Positions 35,024-43,237 of a stretch of DNA of 63,555 bases are shown here, piece by piece. A program made the translations under genes and the position numbers. How positions within the stretch are numbered: position 1 is the stretch's first letter; each line of letters opens with the position of its first letter. The notes under the pieces are model-generated. The model was not told the DNA's origin. It did not search any database and worked only from the letters and a program-made list of their open reading frames with translations. The stretch covers positions 1 through 63,555 of the IMG/VR virus record IMGVR_UViG_3300009164_002773; one strand, written 5' to 3'. Source of the DNA: a virus.

Positions 35024-35435
35024 CCTTTAAAATTTTTGTAGAATTACTTAATCCGGCAACAATTTGGAATTGTTCCCATGCTTTTTTCACAGCAGGCCTA
35101 CTTTCTAGTTCTTCTGCTGGTAAACTTGCTTCGAGCCAGTAGTAGGGCAATCGATGTGGATGTGCTCCAAACTGGCGAGGCTGATGTAACAGGCCCCTGC
35201 TATATAGTTCTTTGGATACATATCGAAACTTTTCTTCGTCCTTGTCTGTGTAGCGACTCCACTCGGGGTTACTCCATCCGCCGTGGTGATGATATCCCTG
35301 CCAGATACCACCCCACTGTTCGTCGTTGTTGGGGTCGAAATTTGTACGAGCAACAATGACTAATACATCATTGATGTCTACCTTGCCGTCTATAATGTCT
35401 CTAACACATCGACTATAACTAAGTCCTATTTTCAT
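35013..35435 (-). CDS. Conserved hypothetical phage protein (140 aa)
   Basis: 140 residues, opening [17 protein letters not shown] with a conserved His/Trp-rich centre ([15 protein letters not shown]). It precedes clpP by an 11-nt overlap. The family is common in phages without a known role; linked translation with ClpP could mean an adaptor or inhibitor, but nothing shows this. Confidence 0.75.
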   Translation of the reverse strand: MKIGLSYSRCVRDIIDGKVDINDVLVIVARTNFDPNNDEQWGGIWQGYHHHGGWSNPEWSRYTDKDEEKFRYVSKELYSRGLLHQPRQFGAHPHRLPYYWLEASLPAEELESRPAVKKAWEQFQIVAGLSNSTKILKDEF

Positions 35436-35848
35436 AGGTTAATCCTTTCTTTTTTACGGGATTCAATTTCGTTAAAATGCTTGTCACAAACATTTTTAAT
35501 CCAACCTGTGGTTTGTTTGGTAGAAGGTACTCCACAGATTTCGCAGGTGTTACTTGCCCAAGATTCTGCCATACTAACCATACCACGGACTTGTTCGTCC
35601 CCGCCATCATAGTAGAATCGCAGTCCGCCAAACTTTTCTTTGATTTGATGTACAACTACCTGCGGCACAATATTGCCATACTTTGTTCTCCAGTCAATAT
35701 GATGTTGTATCTGGCTACATAGGCTTTCAACAATAGGCCACCATCCTTCACCTACAGCAACCTCGCCATAGGGCTCTGAAAACATTTTAGGAAATTGCTC
35801 TTCTAAACGCTGAACAAATTTGTCGTACTTGTCAACCTCATTTTCCAT
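35432..35848 (-). CDS. Zinc-binding conserved phage protein (138 aa)
   Basis: 138 residues with GWWPIVESLCSQI, QIKEKFGGLRFYYDGG and a C-terminal CEICG...C...H knuckle. This is a widespread phage and prophage family of unknown function, likely binding zinc through the C-terminal Cys/His set. Overlaps neighbours by 4 and 11 nt. Confidence 0.8.
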   Translation of the reverse strand: MENEVDKYDKFVQRLEEQFPKMFSEPYGEVAVGEGWWPIVESLCSQIQHHIDWRTKYGNIVPQVVVHQIKEKFGGLRFYYDGGDEQVRGMVSMAESWASNTCEICGVPSTKQTTGWIKNVCDKHFNEIESRKKERINL

Positions 35849-36083
35849 TGTTCTTCTCCTGGTCGTAGGCCTTTACCATACGATACAATGGTTCCATGCG
35901 TTCTTGAAATACATCAGGCGCCTGAAGTGCCGTCCGTTGCATATCCCATACGGTTGGATAGTGTCGTAGTAGAGATCTCGCTCGTTCCTTAATTGTTTTA
36001 GGAATTCTGGGGGTATTGCAAATATCAGTAAGAAACTGAATTGTCTGCACTACTGCACGATACCGTTCATCCGGCAATGTCAT
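35838..36083 (-). CDS. BPSL0761-like protein (81 aa)
   Basis: 81 residues from MTLPDERYRAVVQTIQFL, with TPRIPKTIKERARSLLRHYP and DMQRTALQAPD. This matches the BPSL0761 family known mostly from Betaproteobacteria, from memory. The ATG at 36083 lies within the upstream gene. Its presence is one host hint. Confidence 0.75.
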   Translation of the reverse strand: MTLPDERYRAVVQTIQFLTDICNTPRIPKTIKERARSLLRHYPTVWDMQRTALQAPDVFQERMEPLYRMVKAYDQEKNNGK

Positions 36084-36621
36084 ATGCAGTTTTCTTTTCT
36101 TTAAGCAAGTTGACAAATCCTTCATCGGCTAACTTCTCACGCAGAATTTGTTCAACAAAGTCGTTGAATGTCATGTCGGCGTCGTGTGCTGCCTTAAACA
36201 ATACCATTAATTCTGTTTCTGGCAGGTCAATTGGAATGCTAACGCGAGTGTCGTACTCTTCCCCAGCAACTACTGCTAGACCTTTTTGGATCCAGTCATC
36301 GTCGGATTCAAGATCAATGTAATCTACATTTTCCCATGCTTCTACCATCCAGCTATTCTTTGATTTAGCTTCTTCTTCAAATATTTCTTTATAAGCAGGA
36401 TTGATCATACGATATGCACGATTATTTTGGTAGTCGTGTATTTGAACTTCGTATACTTCTTGTGACTTTTGATCAAAAACAACACTGAGACTATGCCCTG
36501 CCTGCTCACCATTCCAGCTGTCTAATGTATAGGCATCGGACCCATAGCAGTCCCAACCGTAGTTACCACCTTCGGTAATTCGATAATTGACAACTTCCAT
36601 CCATTCTTTTAAAGTAATCAT
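36067..36621 (-). CDS. Conserved hypothetical phage protein (184 aa)
   Basis: 184 residues: TLKEWMEVVNYRITEGGNYGW, DAYTLDSWNGEQ, and RMINPAYK. Towards the end SIPIDLPETELMVLFKAAHDAD and FNDFVEQILREKL look like a ribbon-helix-helix motif fused to the conserved phage domain. This could be DNA-binding or dimerising. Function unknown. Confidence 0.75.
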   Translation of the reverse strand: MITLKEWMEVVNYRITEGGNYGWDCYGSDAYTLDSWNGEQAGHSLSVVFDQKSQEVYEVQIHDYQNNRAYRMINPAYKEIFEEEAKSKNSWMVEAWENVDYIDLESDDDWIQKGLAVVAGEEYDTRVSIPIDLPETELMVLFKAAHDADMTFNDFVEQILREKLADEGFVNLLKEKKTAYDIAG

Positions 36622-36851
36622 TTTACATCCTTAAGTTTTTGGTTAATTTCTTTTATCAGCTCTACTGCAACACATAGAGCCTGGCTTGCGTCAAAATTAG
36701 TAAGTACGCATCTGTTATAACTTTTTGGGTCTTCAATAATAGCAATTACATCTGCTAAAATCAACTCGGCGAATTTTTCGTAATTAAAGTTGAGACCAAA
36801 TTCGTTGTGTTCCCAACACTGGGGTTCAAGTTGTTTAATTCGTTCGTTCAT
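36618..36851 (-). CDS. Small phage protein, EKFAEL type, second copy (77 aa)
   Basis: 77 residues: MNERIKQLEPQCWEHNE, NYEKFAELILADVIAII, then KLKDVK. Related to the 33246 product by its opening MN(E/K)(R/K)I and EKFAELI core. Connected by ATGA overlaps to both neighbours. Confidence 0.75.
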   Translation of the reverse strand: MNERIKQLEPQCWEHNEFGLNFNYEKFAELILADVIAIIEDPKSYNRCVLTNFDASQALCVAVELIKEINQKLKDVK

Positions 36852-38065
36852 TTATACACCTTCAAAATAACTGTGTCTTCGTTAAAGCGACCGTTTAGTA
36901 TAGTCTCTGTAGTTTTGACACTCTTAGCAAACCAAGTCTCGAATCTCTTCTGCGTATTTTGCTCTTTGAACTCTTTGATCTGTTCCGGAGGCTTACGCAG
37001 AGTCTTTTGTTCACTCTTGGCAGTAAAGTCAGTTAACGATGTACCTTTAACACCAAGTCCTTCTGAGCTTGTAGCAATGTAATAACCAATCTTACGAGTC
37101 TTAACATTGTAGACTACAACACCTTGGGCACCGACAATCTGTGCAGGAGGAGTTGACACAATAGCCAACTTATCATCCTTGGCACAGAATTTAAGTTTAG
37201 CTACAATCTGTTCTGCAGGCTTGATCTTCTTAGCACGAGGCTTCTTCAAGATTTTAGCTTCTGCGGTAATCTGTTCACAGGCTGTCATAATACCTTCATA
37301 GAAAGCAATCAGCTTGTTAACATTTTTACGGCTGACATGCTTGTAACCTTCTTTCAATTGAGCATCCGCTTCGCCACTGGCTAGTTCCTGTAACTCCGCC
37401 ATACCACGAGCAAAGAAAGTCTTAATGAAACGAGCATGGGCGGCTTTGGCACCTTTGCCTCGCAACAGATTAACAATCTTAAATGCTTTGGGATCAAATG
37501 CTTCCGGATCAGTGATCCAAGAGTCGATGGCATAGTCAATGTCTTCACTCATCTCACCTGCGGTTTCACGCAGACGATCTTGAATGTTTGGCACATAGAC
37601 TTCGGTTTTAATCACTGGTTTGGCTGTTTCTGTTTCGTCTATGTCGTCTTTACCTTGCTCAACAATTCGGGCAATTTCTTTACGCAACCACAATGTACTA
37701 TCACGACCTTCGTTAAATCCATCATGTATTTTAGGCATACCTCGTTGCAAACATGCGGCCACTGCGGCCACAGTCATTGAACAACGGTTGTCTTTGGTCT
37801 TCTTAAAAGCCGCAATTTCAGCTTTGGTATAATCGTTAAGAGCCATCCAGTTAATGATCTGAGGCTTGAGCTCTTTAGTAGTCTTTTCTAAACGGTAGTA
37901 TTCCATAGCACCACGGAAGTGCTTGGTAAACTGAGCACCTGTCCAAGATTCAGCACCATCCCACTTAGGGCTGTAGTCCCGTTTGGCATTCTCACGGATG
38001 CTTACGCTAGTGATCTTTTCTTTTTTAACCTTGGGTTTAATCTTAATGCCTGCTACTGTTGCCAT
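36848..38065 (-). CDS. Conserved phage protein, unknown function (405 aa)
   Basis: 405 residues, Lys-rich throughout and without membrane segments. Helical, apart from a beta-rich section at about 300-345 (IVGAQGVVVYNVKTRKIGYY). Homologues in other large phages are remembered as unnamed. Preceded by a perfect sigma70 promoter, with the ribosome site CAGGAG. Likely early. DNA-binding is possible from its charge but unproven. Confidence 0.75.
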   Translation of the reverse strand: MATVAGIKIKPKVKKEKITSVSIRENAKRDYSPKWDGAESWTGAQFTKHFRGAMEYYRLEKTTKELKPQIINWMALNDYTKAEIAAFKKTKDNRCSMTVAAVAACLQRGMPKIHDGFNEGRDSTLWLRKEIARIVEQGKDDIDETETAKPVIKTEVYVPNIQDRLRETAGEMSEDIDYAIDSWITDPEAFDPKAFKIVNLLRGKGAKAAHARFIKTFFARGMAELQELASGEADAQLKEGYKHVSRKNVNKLIAFYEGIMTACEQITAEAKILKKPRAKKIKPAEQIVAKLKFCAKDDKLAIVSTPPAQIVGAQGVVVYNVKTRKIGYYIATSSEGLGVKGTSLTDFTAKSEQKTLRKPPEQIKEFKEQNTQKRFETWFAKSVKTTETILNGRFNEDTVILKVYK

Positions 38066-38096
38066 TTTGCACTCCTGTTTGTTAGTGTATGTATAT

Positions 38097-38125
38097 ATTA
38101 TACAGGGTTTTTTATTCTATGTCAA
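38097..38125 (-). promoter_or_regulatory. Sigma70-type promoter for the 38065 operon
   Basis: Perfect TTGACA (38120-38125), 17-nt spacer, perfect TATAAT (38097-38102). The -35 lies inside the last codons of the upstream gene. Confidence 0.87.
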
Positions 38126-38423
38126 GCTCGGTATTACCGGATTTGTCCAAATATTCGCTATATTTTAACAGGAACATTATCCGCTTTGGTTCATTGTAGA
38201 AATCCAAATGTATAGTTTTTACACAATATTTGGTATTGTACCCAACATTTCTGCGGTCGCCTTTGACATCATGCTCAAACCATTCTTCATGTGTTCTGCT
38301 AGTAAAGCCCAAGACTTCTCGCATCCTGTTGCGAATTAACAACACACCGGGGGGATGCTCTTTGGCAATTTGATTGTAGATTTTAAGCCAGCTTGCTTCG
38401 GATAAAACTACAGGCTTGCTCAT
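38112..38423 (-). CDS. Conserved hypothetical protein (103 aa)
   Basis: 103 residues: SEASWLKIYNQIAKEHPPGVLLIRNRMREVLGF opening, mixed alpha/beta, no motif. Overlaps the next gene by 1 nt. Function unknown. Confidence 0.7.
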   Translation of the reverse strand: MSKPVVLSEASWLKIYNQIAKEHPPGVLLIRNRMREVLGFTSRTHEEWFEHDVKGDRRNVGYNTKYCVKTIHLDFYNEPKRIMFLLKYSEYLDKSGNTELDIE

Positions 38424-38986
38424 TAGAACTCATCATTTTGAGCTACAACTATCCAACCTAACTTTTTAAGGTCTTCTCGTATCTCATCAGTTACTACACT
38501 TTCGGAAACAAATGCCTGTCCTTCTTTATAGGAGATTTGGTCTTCTTCTGTAAGATTATTAAATTCTTCCGGAGACAATTCATCATTGCCTCGAATACCA
38601 CTACAGTACCAATCAATATAATCGCCTTGTTCACGCATGTCAGCAATGATACCCCCGGCACTTCTCCAAGAGGCACTCCAGCGTTGATCTTTTAGAATAG
38701 GCATAACATCTAACTTTTGAAAGTCGTTATTACATATTGCGGCATAGAGATTTTGAGAGTAGATTCGACTTTCACGGACCTTGTCTAAAATCCAGTCAGT
38801 GCTACGGAGGTCATATTCCATATTATCTTTTTGCCATTCTGGATCTATCATATTTTCCTCATCTTGCTCTCGCCAAGTTTTATACATTCGAATATAGTCG
38901 GGATTGGGCTCCTTACCTTCTTCCTCGCAACGTTTGATATACCCTTCTTTTTGAAAGGTATGACGATCGGGACTTTTTGATATCAT
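38423..38986 (-). CDS. Conserved hypothetical phage protein (187 aa)
   Basis: 187 residues, strongly acidic, many Trp and Asp/Glu, including WSASWRSAGGIIADMRE and an acidic C-terminal half. Conserved but unnamed in other large phages, to my recollection. Overlaps the next gene by 4 nt. Confidence 0.7.
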   Translation of the reverse strand: MISKSPDRHTFQKEGYIKRCEEEGKEPNPDYIRMYKTWREQDEENMIDPEWQKDNMEYDLRSTDWILDKVRESRIYSQNLYAAICNNDFQKLDVMPILKDQRWSASWRSAGGIIADMREQGDYIDWYCSGIRGNDELSPEEFNNLTEEDQISYKEGQAFVSESVVTDEIREDLKKLGWIVVAQNDEF

Positions 38987-39195
38987 TGCAACACTCGGGG
39001 ACCAGAAGACATCTGACTTTGTAGTTTGGCATATTCTGTCGGATCGAGATCATCTAGGTCATCTGATTGTTCTAGTAACTCCCCAGACTCGGCCATACGA
39101 TGAATCTCAGCTATCAATTTGTTGAGCTCTTCTTGAGTACCATCGAAGCTATCAAATGCACCGGGTGCAAATTCAATTTTAATTTTTTTGGTCAT
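38983..39195 (-). CDS. Small acidic hypothetical protein (70 aa)
   Basis: 70 residues, acidic C-terminal half (DDLDDLDPTEYAKLQSQ). Translational overlap with both neighbours. Not recognised. Confidence 0.65.
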   Translation of the reverse strand: MTKKIKIEFAPGAFDSFDGTQEELNKLIAEIHRMAESGELLEQSDDLDDLDPTEYAKLQSQMSSGPRVLQ

Positions 39196-39361
39196 TAATT
39201 TCTTTTGGAGTTAGGGGTCTAGTTCTACAAAATAAACATTCACGGTCGTTACAAATATCTTCTAACCAATCATTGCATGGTTTGCAATAAAAGCTATCAA
39301 AATCTGCTATATAAGATTTAGGTGTCCTACATTTGGGACATTTTAGATCATTCAGGTCCAT
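39179..39361 (-). CDS. Small zinc-ribbon-like protein (60 aa)
   Basis: 60 residues with four CxxC-like pairs: CPKCRTPKSYIADFDSFYC, KPC, ICNDRECLFC. Two zinc sites or one zinc ribbon plus a knuckle are plausible. Function unknown; might bind nucleic acid or protein. Confidence 0.75.
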   Translation of the reverse strand: MDLNDLKCPKCRTPKSYIADFDSFYCKPCNDWLEDICNDRECLFCRTRPLTPKEINDQKN

Positions 39362-40194
39362 AGTGATTGGCGAACTTTAATAAGACGAATCATCATTACC
39401 TCATCTTCTTTTTCATAATCTGCTTCCAATCTTTGAAGAAGTTTATGAGCCTTGTCGCTTTGCTTTTTAAGCACAGGATCTTTCTCACCACTGAAACTTA
39501 GTCGGCCACCATTTGCTTCACGTTGTGCTTCACAGTAAGCAGTCCATCCACTGGCTTCATACGGATCACGACGATTGCGATAAGTTTCAGTCCACCATAG
39601 GTACAATTCTTTTATTTCTCGAGCATTTTTAGCCTGCCCAGTTAGTTCACCGTAGCCTTTGTCTCCACTGTGTACACCCCAGTCTTCAGTCATACGCAAT
39701 TCGCCAGCCCAATTCAAGTGATCTAATCCTGCTTCGGGGCAACGCCATGTACGCCAGCGAAACCAACCAGCGGCCCAGAATGGCGCCTTGTATTTCTTCC
39801 GTGCTTCGTCGTCCCAGGCTATGTGGCTCCATGCTTGTTCGATTTCAACAAAGTCCACAAGTTCGTTAAACAAGCACGGGAGAAACCTATTACCCACGTC
39901 GCTCCAATCACCAGGACGGATATCCCTAGCATGAGCAGTAAGGCTATGAGTACGAGTAACCCACCGATTATTGATGTAATATTTGATATCATAAATTTTC
40001 CTTACAGGCCAAGTAACAAAATCTTGAAGATAGCTAAGACCTTCTTCGGCTAGCCAATAACGAATTCTATGATTAAGTTCAGCGTTCTTTGTCCATTCAT
40101 CCCAATCTTCCGCAGTCTTGGCTCCTCCTTTTGATGTGCCGCGAAGCCAATCTGCGAAAGGACTACAACTCCAATAATTTGTGTGGTGTGCCAT
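39352..40194 (-). CDS. Conserved large-phage protein (280 aa)
   Basis: 280 residues, opening MAHHTNYWSCSPFADWLRGT and rich in Trp, His and Arg throughout (FADWLRG, RYWLAEEGLSYLQDFV, WAAGWFRWRTWRCPE). The family is familiar from T4-like phages without a function. The many Trp/His residues suggest a compact protein with ligand or nucleic acid contacts; inference. Confidence 0.75.
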   Translation of the reverse strand: MAHHTNYWSCSPFADWLRGTSKGGAKTAEDWDEWTKNAELNHRIRYWLAEEGLSYLQDFVTWPVRKIYDIKYYINNRWVTRTHSLTAHARDIRPGDWSDVGNRFLPCLFNELVDFVEIEQAWSHIAWDDEARKKYKAPFWAAGWFRWRTWRCPEAGLDHLNWAGELRMTEDWGVHSGDKGYGELTGQAKNAREIKELYLWWTETYRNRRDPYEASGWTAYCEAQREANGGRLSFSGEKDPVLKKQSDKAHKLLQRLEADYEKEDEVMMIRLIKVRQSLWT

Positions 40195-40195
40195 T

Positions 40196-40606
40196 TTATT
40201 TGCTCATTAGTTTCATCATTGTGCGTACATGAACGCGATCTTTTTCTTTTTCATCTTCGGGCAGTTGATCGTAGGGTACATGTTGTGCCGCAGTATAATC
40301 GTCTTTTGGGTTACGCTTCATCCATTCAATATGAATGTACTCTGCGGCTTGCTCAATATTGTTAGGAAATTTAGTTACAGCTTCTGCGGCAGCTTTACCT
40401 GCGGCTAAATTTTCTTGTTGTGCTGTTGGGTGTAATTCCTCAAAAGGCACATTAATATCCGCTTTTGGACCACCGTTTTTGCTTCTTATCCTAGGAACAT
40501 TTTGTTCATTTGGTGGCAATGATCTACGCCATTCTTCGTGTGCTGAACTAGCAAATTGCGTAACGGCATTCTCTGCCAATACAATGTTGATAAACTCACG
40601 GATCAT
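40196..40606 (-). CDS. Tandem RyR-like domain protein (136 aa)
   Basis: 136 residues holding two similar units. The first has SSAHEEWRRSLP...VPFEELHPTAQQENLAAGK, the second IHIEWMKRNP...VPYDQLPEDEKEKDR. The second unit in particular follows the RyR domain pattern W...(V)PY..LPE.EK..DR. RyR-type domains in phages are of unknown function. Overlaps the BI-1-like gene. Confidence 0.7.
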   Translation of the reverse strand: MIREFINIVLAENAVTQFASSAHEEWRRSLPPNEQNVPRIRSKNGGPKADINVPFEELHPTAQQENLAAGKAAAEAVTKFPNNIEQAAEYIHIEWMKRNPKDDYTAAQHVPYDQLPEDEKEKDRVHVRTMMKLMSK

Positions 40607-41292
40607 TTACGATCTCCAAAAAGTTGTAATAGGTTAATAAACAAGTTGATGAAATCCATATATAGCGTTAGTGCTCCGCGAATTTCTGCACTATCACTAG
40701 TTTCCATACTAAGTTCTTCTCGAATCTTTTGTGTGTCATAGGCAGTTAAGCCAAGGAAGATAATAATGGCCAGTGCAGAGATTACCATCTGCATTACAGT
40801 ACTACCAATAAAGATATTAACAATGCTGGCAATGATGATAGCAATTAAACCAACAAACATGAATTTGCCAAGACTGTCTAGGCTCTGTTTGGTAAAGTAC
40901 CCGTAGCCACTCATTACACCAAACAATACGGCTGCACCCATAAAGGCACTGACAATACTACCTATAGTGAATATGGCAAAGATTGTGGCAAAACTTAATC
41001 CCATTAGGGCCGCAAAGCCATGTAGACAAAGTTGTGCTACCCCTTTACTAGGATTGTTACCTAGCACATAACTAACACCAAAGATTGCCGCAAGTGGTGA
41101 AAAGATCACAATCCATTTCATCCAACCTGTAAAAAAGAATGCCAACAACTCTGGGCTAGAGCCTACAAAGTAACTGACAAACATTGATACAATAACAGCA
41201 AGACTCATGTGTCCATACACACGACCCATTGCTGAGTTAATTTCGCTGGCAGAACGATATGTCATTCCGCCTGTATAAGTTGTTCCAAACAT
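40603..41292 (-). CDS. Bax-inhibitor-1/YccA-type membrane protein
   Basis: 229 residues from ATG 41292 with AAAGGA upstream. Seven hydrophobic helices, and the C-terminal DTQKIREEL...LTLYMDFINLFI stretch, the BI-1/YccA signature including the acidic gating residues. E. coli YccA modulates FtsH proteolysis of membrane proteins. A phage copy could protect membrane proteins or shape proton/calcium leakage during lysis timing; inference. Confidence 0.9.
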   Translation of the reverse strand: MFGTTYTGGMTYRSASEINSAMGRVYGHMSLAVIVSMFVSYFVGSSPELLAFFFTGWMKWIVIFSPLAAIFGVSYVLGNNPSKGVAQLCLHGFAALMGLSFATIFAIFTIGSIVSAFMGAAVLFGVMSGYGYFTKQSLDSLGKFMFVGLIAIIIASIVNIFIGSTVMQMVISALAIIIFLGLTAYDTQKIREELSMETSDSAEIRGALTLYMDFINLFINLLQLFGDRK

Positions 41293-41316
41293 ATTATTTT
41301 CCTTTATAGTAAAAAT

Positions 41317-41361
41317 CCTGTTTATGTATTTAATTATACACAAAACAGGAGTGATTGTCAA
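41317..41361 (-). promoter_or_regulatory. Sigma70-type promoter overlapped by inverted repeat
   Basis: TTGACA (41356-41361), 17-nt spacer, TATAAT (41333-41338). The -10 lies between arms CCTGTTT and AAACAGG (41317-41323 and 41343-41349), followed by a T run. This may be an operator or attenuator hairpin in the leader of the BI-1-like gene. Confidence 0.82.
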
Positions 41362-41718
41362 TTACTTTTTAACAAAAGTTTTCAAATCTGGCGGAGCCCA
41401 TCCGACAGGTTTAAGCACTTTGCCATCTTCCCGTTTTCGAACCTTACCTGTTTCTTTATCAATCTTAGCAAAGTTAGTACGCATAACTTCTTTCCAAGCA
41501 CCTTCTGCGTCCCACCCGGCACTATGTATAGCACCAATAGTAACAACTAAAATATCAATTAGCGCATCTAATGTTTCAACATCATCTGGCGCATCTTTAA
41601 GTTCTCGGTATTCTTCATCAATTAAATTCATATACATATCAAATTGATTTTGATCACCGGTGACACTTTGGTCACACGCCTTCATAAATTTTTCCTGATC
41701 ACGAAATGGATTTGTCAT
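41362..41718 (-). CDS. MazG-like all-alpha nucleotide pyrophosphohydrolase
   Basis: 118 residues, from MTNPFRDQEKFMKACDQ. The helical NTP-PPase core has LIDEEYRELKDA (ExxE), followed by DALIDILVVTIG (DxxxD). It likely hydrolyses NTPs/dNTPs or ppGpp-like nucleotides to monophosphates. The start at 41718 is used rather than 41808 because the latter overlaps the next gene and carries an unrelated extension. Confidence 0.85.
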   Translation of the reverse strand: MTNPFRDQEKFMKACDQSVTGDQNQFDMYMNLIDEEYRELKDAPDDVETLDALIDILVVTIGAIHSAGWDAEGAWKEVMRTNFAKIDKETGKVRKREDGKVLKPVGWAPPDLKTFVKK

Positions 41719-41719
41719 A

Positions 41720-41953
41720 TTATCCTCGTCCTGTTGTTGTTTTATTAATTGAGGGACCGGTGCTGGTAAAGTCAATTCCGGCCATCCGACCTTCATACAT
41801 TTTACCATTCCATGTCATAGGTAACTTTACACTTTTGTTTAGTACCACAGTTAAGTTTTGTCGTTCTTTAAACTCGTGTACTGCTGCCTCTACTGTTTTA
41901 CTTGAGTTTGCTTGTTTAACGGTACAAGTCTCACCGTATCTTGTTACTTCCAT
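41720..41953 (-). CDS. Small conserved hypothetical protein (77 aa)
   Basis: 77 residues, starting MEVTRYGETCTVKQANSSKT, beta-rich, with a basic tail (TTTGRG). No motif. Between the MazG-like gene and the 106-aa gene, overlapping the latter by 23 nt. Confidence 0.7.
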   Translation of the reverse strand: MEVTRYGETCTVKQANSSKTVEAAVHEFKERQNLTVVLNKSVKLPMTWNGKMYEGRMAGIDFTSTGPSINKTTTGRG

Positions 41954-42251
41954 CGTTGCCCCATCTTAGATAAAATTCGCTTAGTTTCTTTGCTTCGAGC
42001 TCTGCTACTACAATATATAAATGCCCGTAAGTGTGGGCATCTACTTGCCTGTGCCACACTGGAACTTCAATTGCATGTTCCATGACAAACTTACCTTGTT
42101 CACTCTCTTGCCAGTTCCATAACGGTTCTGCGGCATATAAGTCTGGATCTTCAACATCGCCCATACTAAATTTATGTACAACTGTCTTGTGAATTTCTTT
42201 CACAATCTCTTGCCCATCTTGTTCAACGACTTGGAATCTTACTGTACCCAT
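41931..42251 (-). CDS. Conserved phage protein (106 aa)
   Basis: 106 residues: VRFQVVEQDGQEIVKEIHKTVVH, a central SMGDVEDPDLYAAEPLWNWQ and beta-rich C-terminus. Widespread unnamed phage family by my memory. Overlaps neighbours in both directions. Confidence 0.7.
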   Translation of the reverse strand: MGTVRFQVVEQDGQEIVKEIHKTVVHKFSMGDVEDPDLYAAEPLWNWQESEQGKFVMEHAIEVPVWHRQVDAHTYGHLYIVVAELEAKKLSEFYLRWGNDGSNKIR

Positions 42252-42574
42252 ATTAGATGAAATAATGTTATAAATTTTTCAGCATCGCGCTTTGATTTAA
42301 ACTGCCACATATCCCATGCAATTCTATTACAGTCTTTCCATTTTGTTAGTTCTTTTTCAGTCCACTCGATAATGTCGTCTAACATAATAGATCCGGAATT
42401 TATAGTATATGATCCTCCAGAATCATGATGCCATTCTTCTTCGAGAGTTAATGTCCAACGATTTTTTATTTTTGTTAGAACTGTTTTGATGGTAGGACCT
42501 TTTTCCATTGAGTATTTCAAATCATCATAGTCTGGATACACTTGTCCTATCATTTGGACCCATGCAGAATTCAT
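42239..42574 (-). CDS. Conserved hypothetical protein (111 aa)
   Basis: 111 residues, acidic and Trp-rich (DDIIEWTEKELTKWKDCNRIAWDMW). Overlaps the upstream gene's stop by 1 nt. No domain recognised. Confidence 0.7.
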   Translation of the reverse strand: MNSAWVQMIGQVYPDYDDLKYSMEKGPTIKTVLTKIKNRWTLTLEEEWHHDSGGSYTINSGSIMLDDIIEWTEKELTKWKDCNRIAWDMWQFKSKRDAEKFITLFHLIWVQ

Positions 42575-43052
42575 TATACTTTTTTCTTACGAGCAAAGTT
42601 TCGACGCTTGGGTTTAGCATCCTTAACTAATAGTGGAGTATGGCTAGCATCCTGTCTTGATTTTTCAAGTGCGGCATGAATAGCATCTGGACTAATATCG
42701 TCTTCGGCAAAACTGCCCATACCGTCGTGTCCGTCATCTGTGAATTCTTCTTCACTGTTTGAAATAATTGACATACCAGTTCTAGCCAGCATACGATGTG
42801 CCGCATCTGGATTTCAAATGCTTCTCGCAGACTACCTACATGACCATCTTTAGTTTGGCTAATAGTCTGCCATGTTCGAATCTCAAGCAAAGGTTCTATC
42901 TCTGTAGGAATAGATACAACATAGTGCATATCATTATATCCTTCGATATTAAATGACTTAACTACAGTACCTTGTGTAGATTTATCATTAGCTCGACGAA
43001 CACCGTAAATCCAAACGACCTCGCCTACGTTGTATCTCTTTTTAACTGTCAT
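42574..43052 (-). pseudogene. Conserved protein apparently split by a frameshift at about 42811-42818
   Basis: The reading frame from ATG 43052 codes for a beta-rich start (VKKRYNVGEVVWIYGVRR... to GSLREAFE). It then continues to 42627 with sequence that looks like random translation (HIVCWLELVCQLFQ). Shifting -1 in the AAA run at about 42815 yields a plausible continuation NPDAAHRMLARTGMSIISNS and an acidic domain with a basic tail to 42574. The ORF at 42574-42792 is the detached second half. Either a real mutation, a sequencing error or a frameshift product. Confidence 0.6.
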
Positions 43053-43058
43053 AATTTA

Positions 43059-43223
43059 TCAAGCCGGGGCTTGCTCTTTGCTTTTAACTTCGAGAAGATC
43101 TTTAACGAATTTGATAGCCTTGCGGTCAGTATCATATACATATTCTTGATCTTCATCTTCGTCGGTACGCAAAGTAACGATAACACCGTTTTTAACTTTG
43201 CGTATTTCAATAGATTCAAACAT
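43059..43223 (-). CDS. Small conserved phage protein (54 aa)
   Basis: 54 residues: MFESIEIRKVKNGVIVTLRT then an acidic DEDEDQEYVYD and a helix ending in QAPA. Preceded by AAGGAAT as a ribosome site. A common family in T4-like phages without a function. Confidence 0.75.
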   Translation of the reverse strand: MFESIEIRKVKNGVIVTLRTDEDEDQEYVYDTDRKAIKFVKDLLEVKSKEQAPA

Positions 43224-43237
43224 AGGAATCCTTTCTT

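Noticed and set aside
42627-42810. C-terminal part of the 141-aa ORF as a real protein end
   Set aside because: Sequence is unlike a folded protein and covers the better-formed second frame; taken as read-through of a frameshift.
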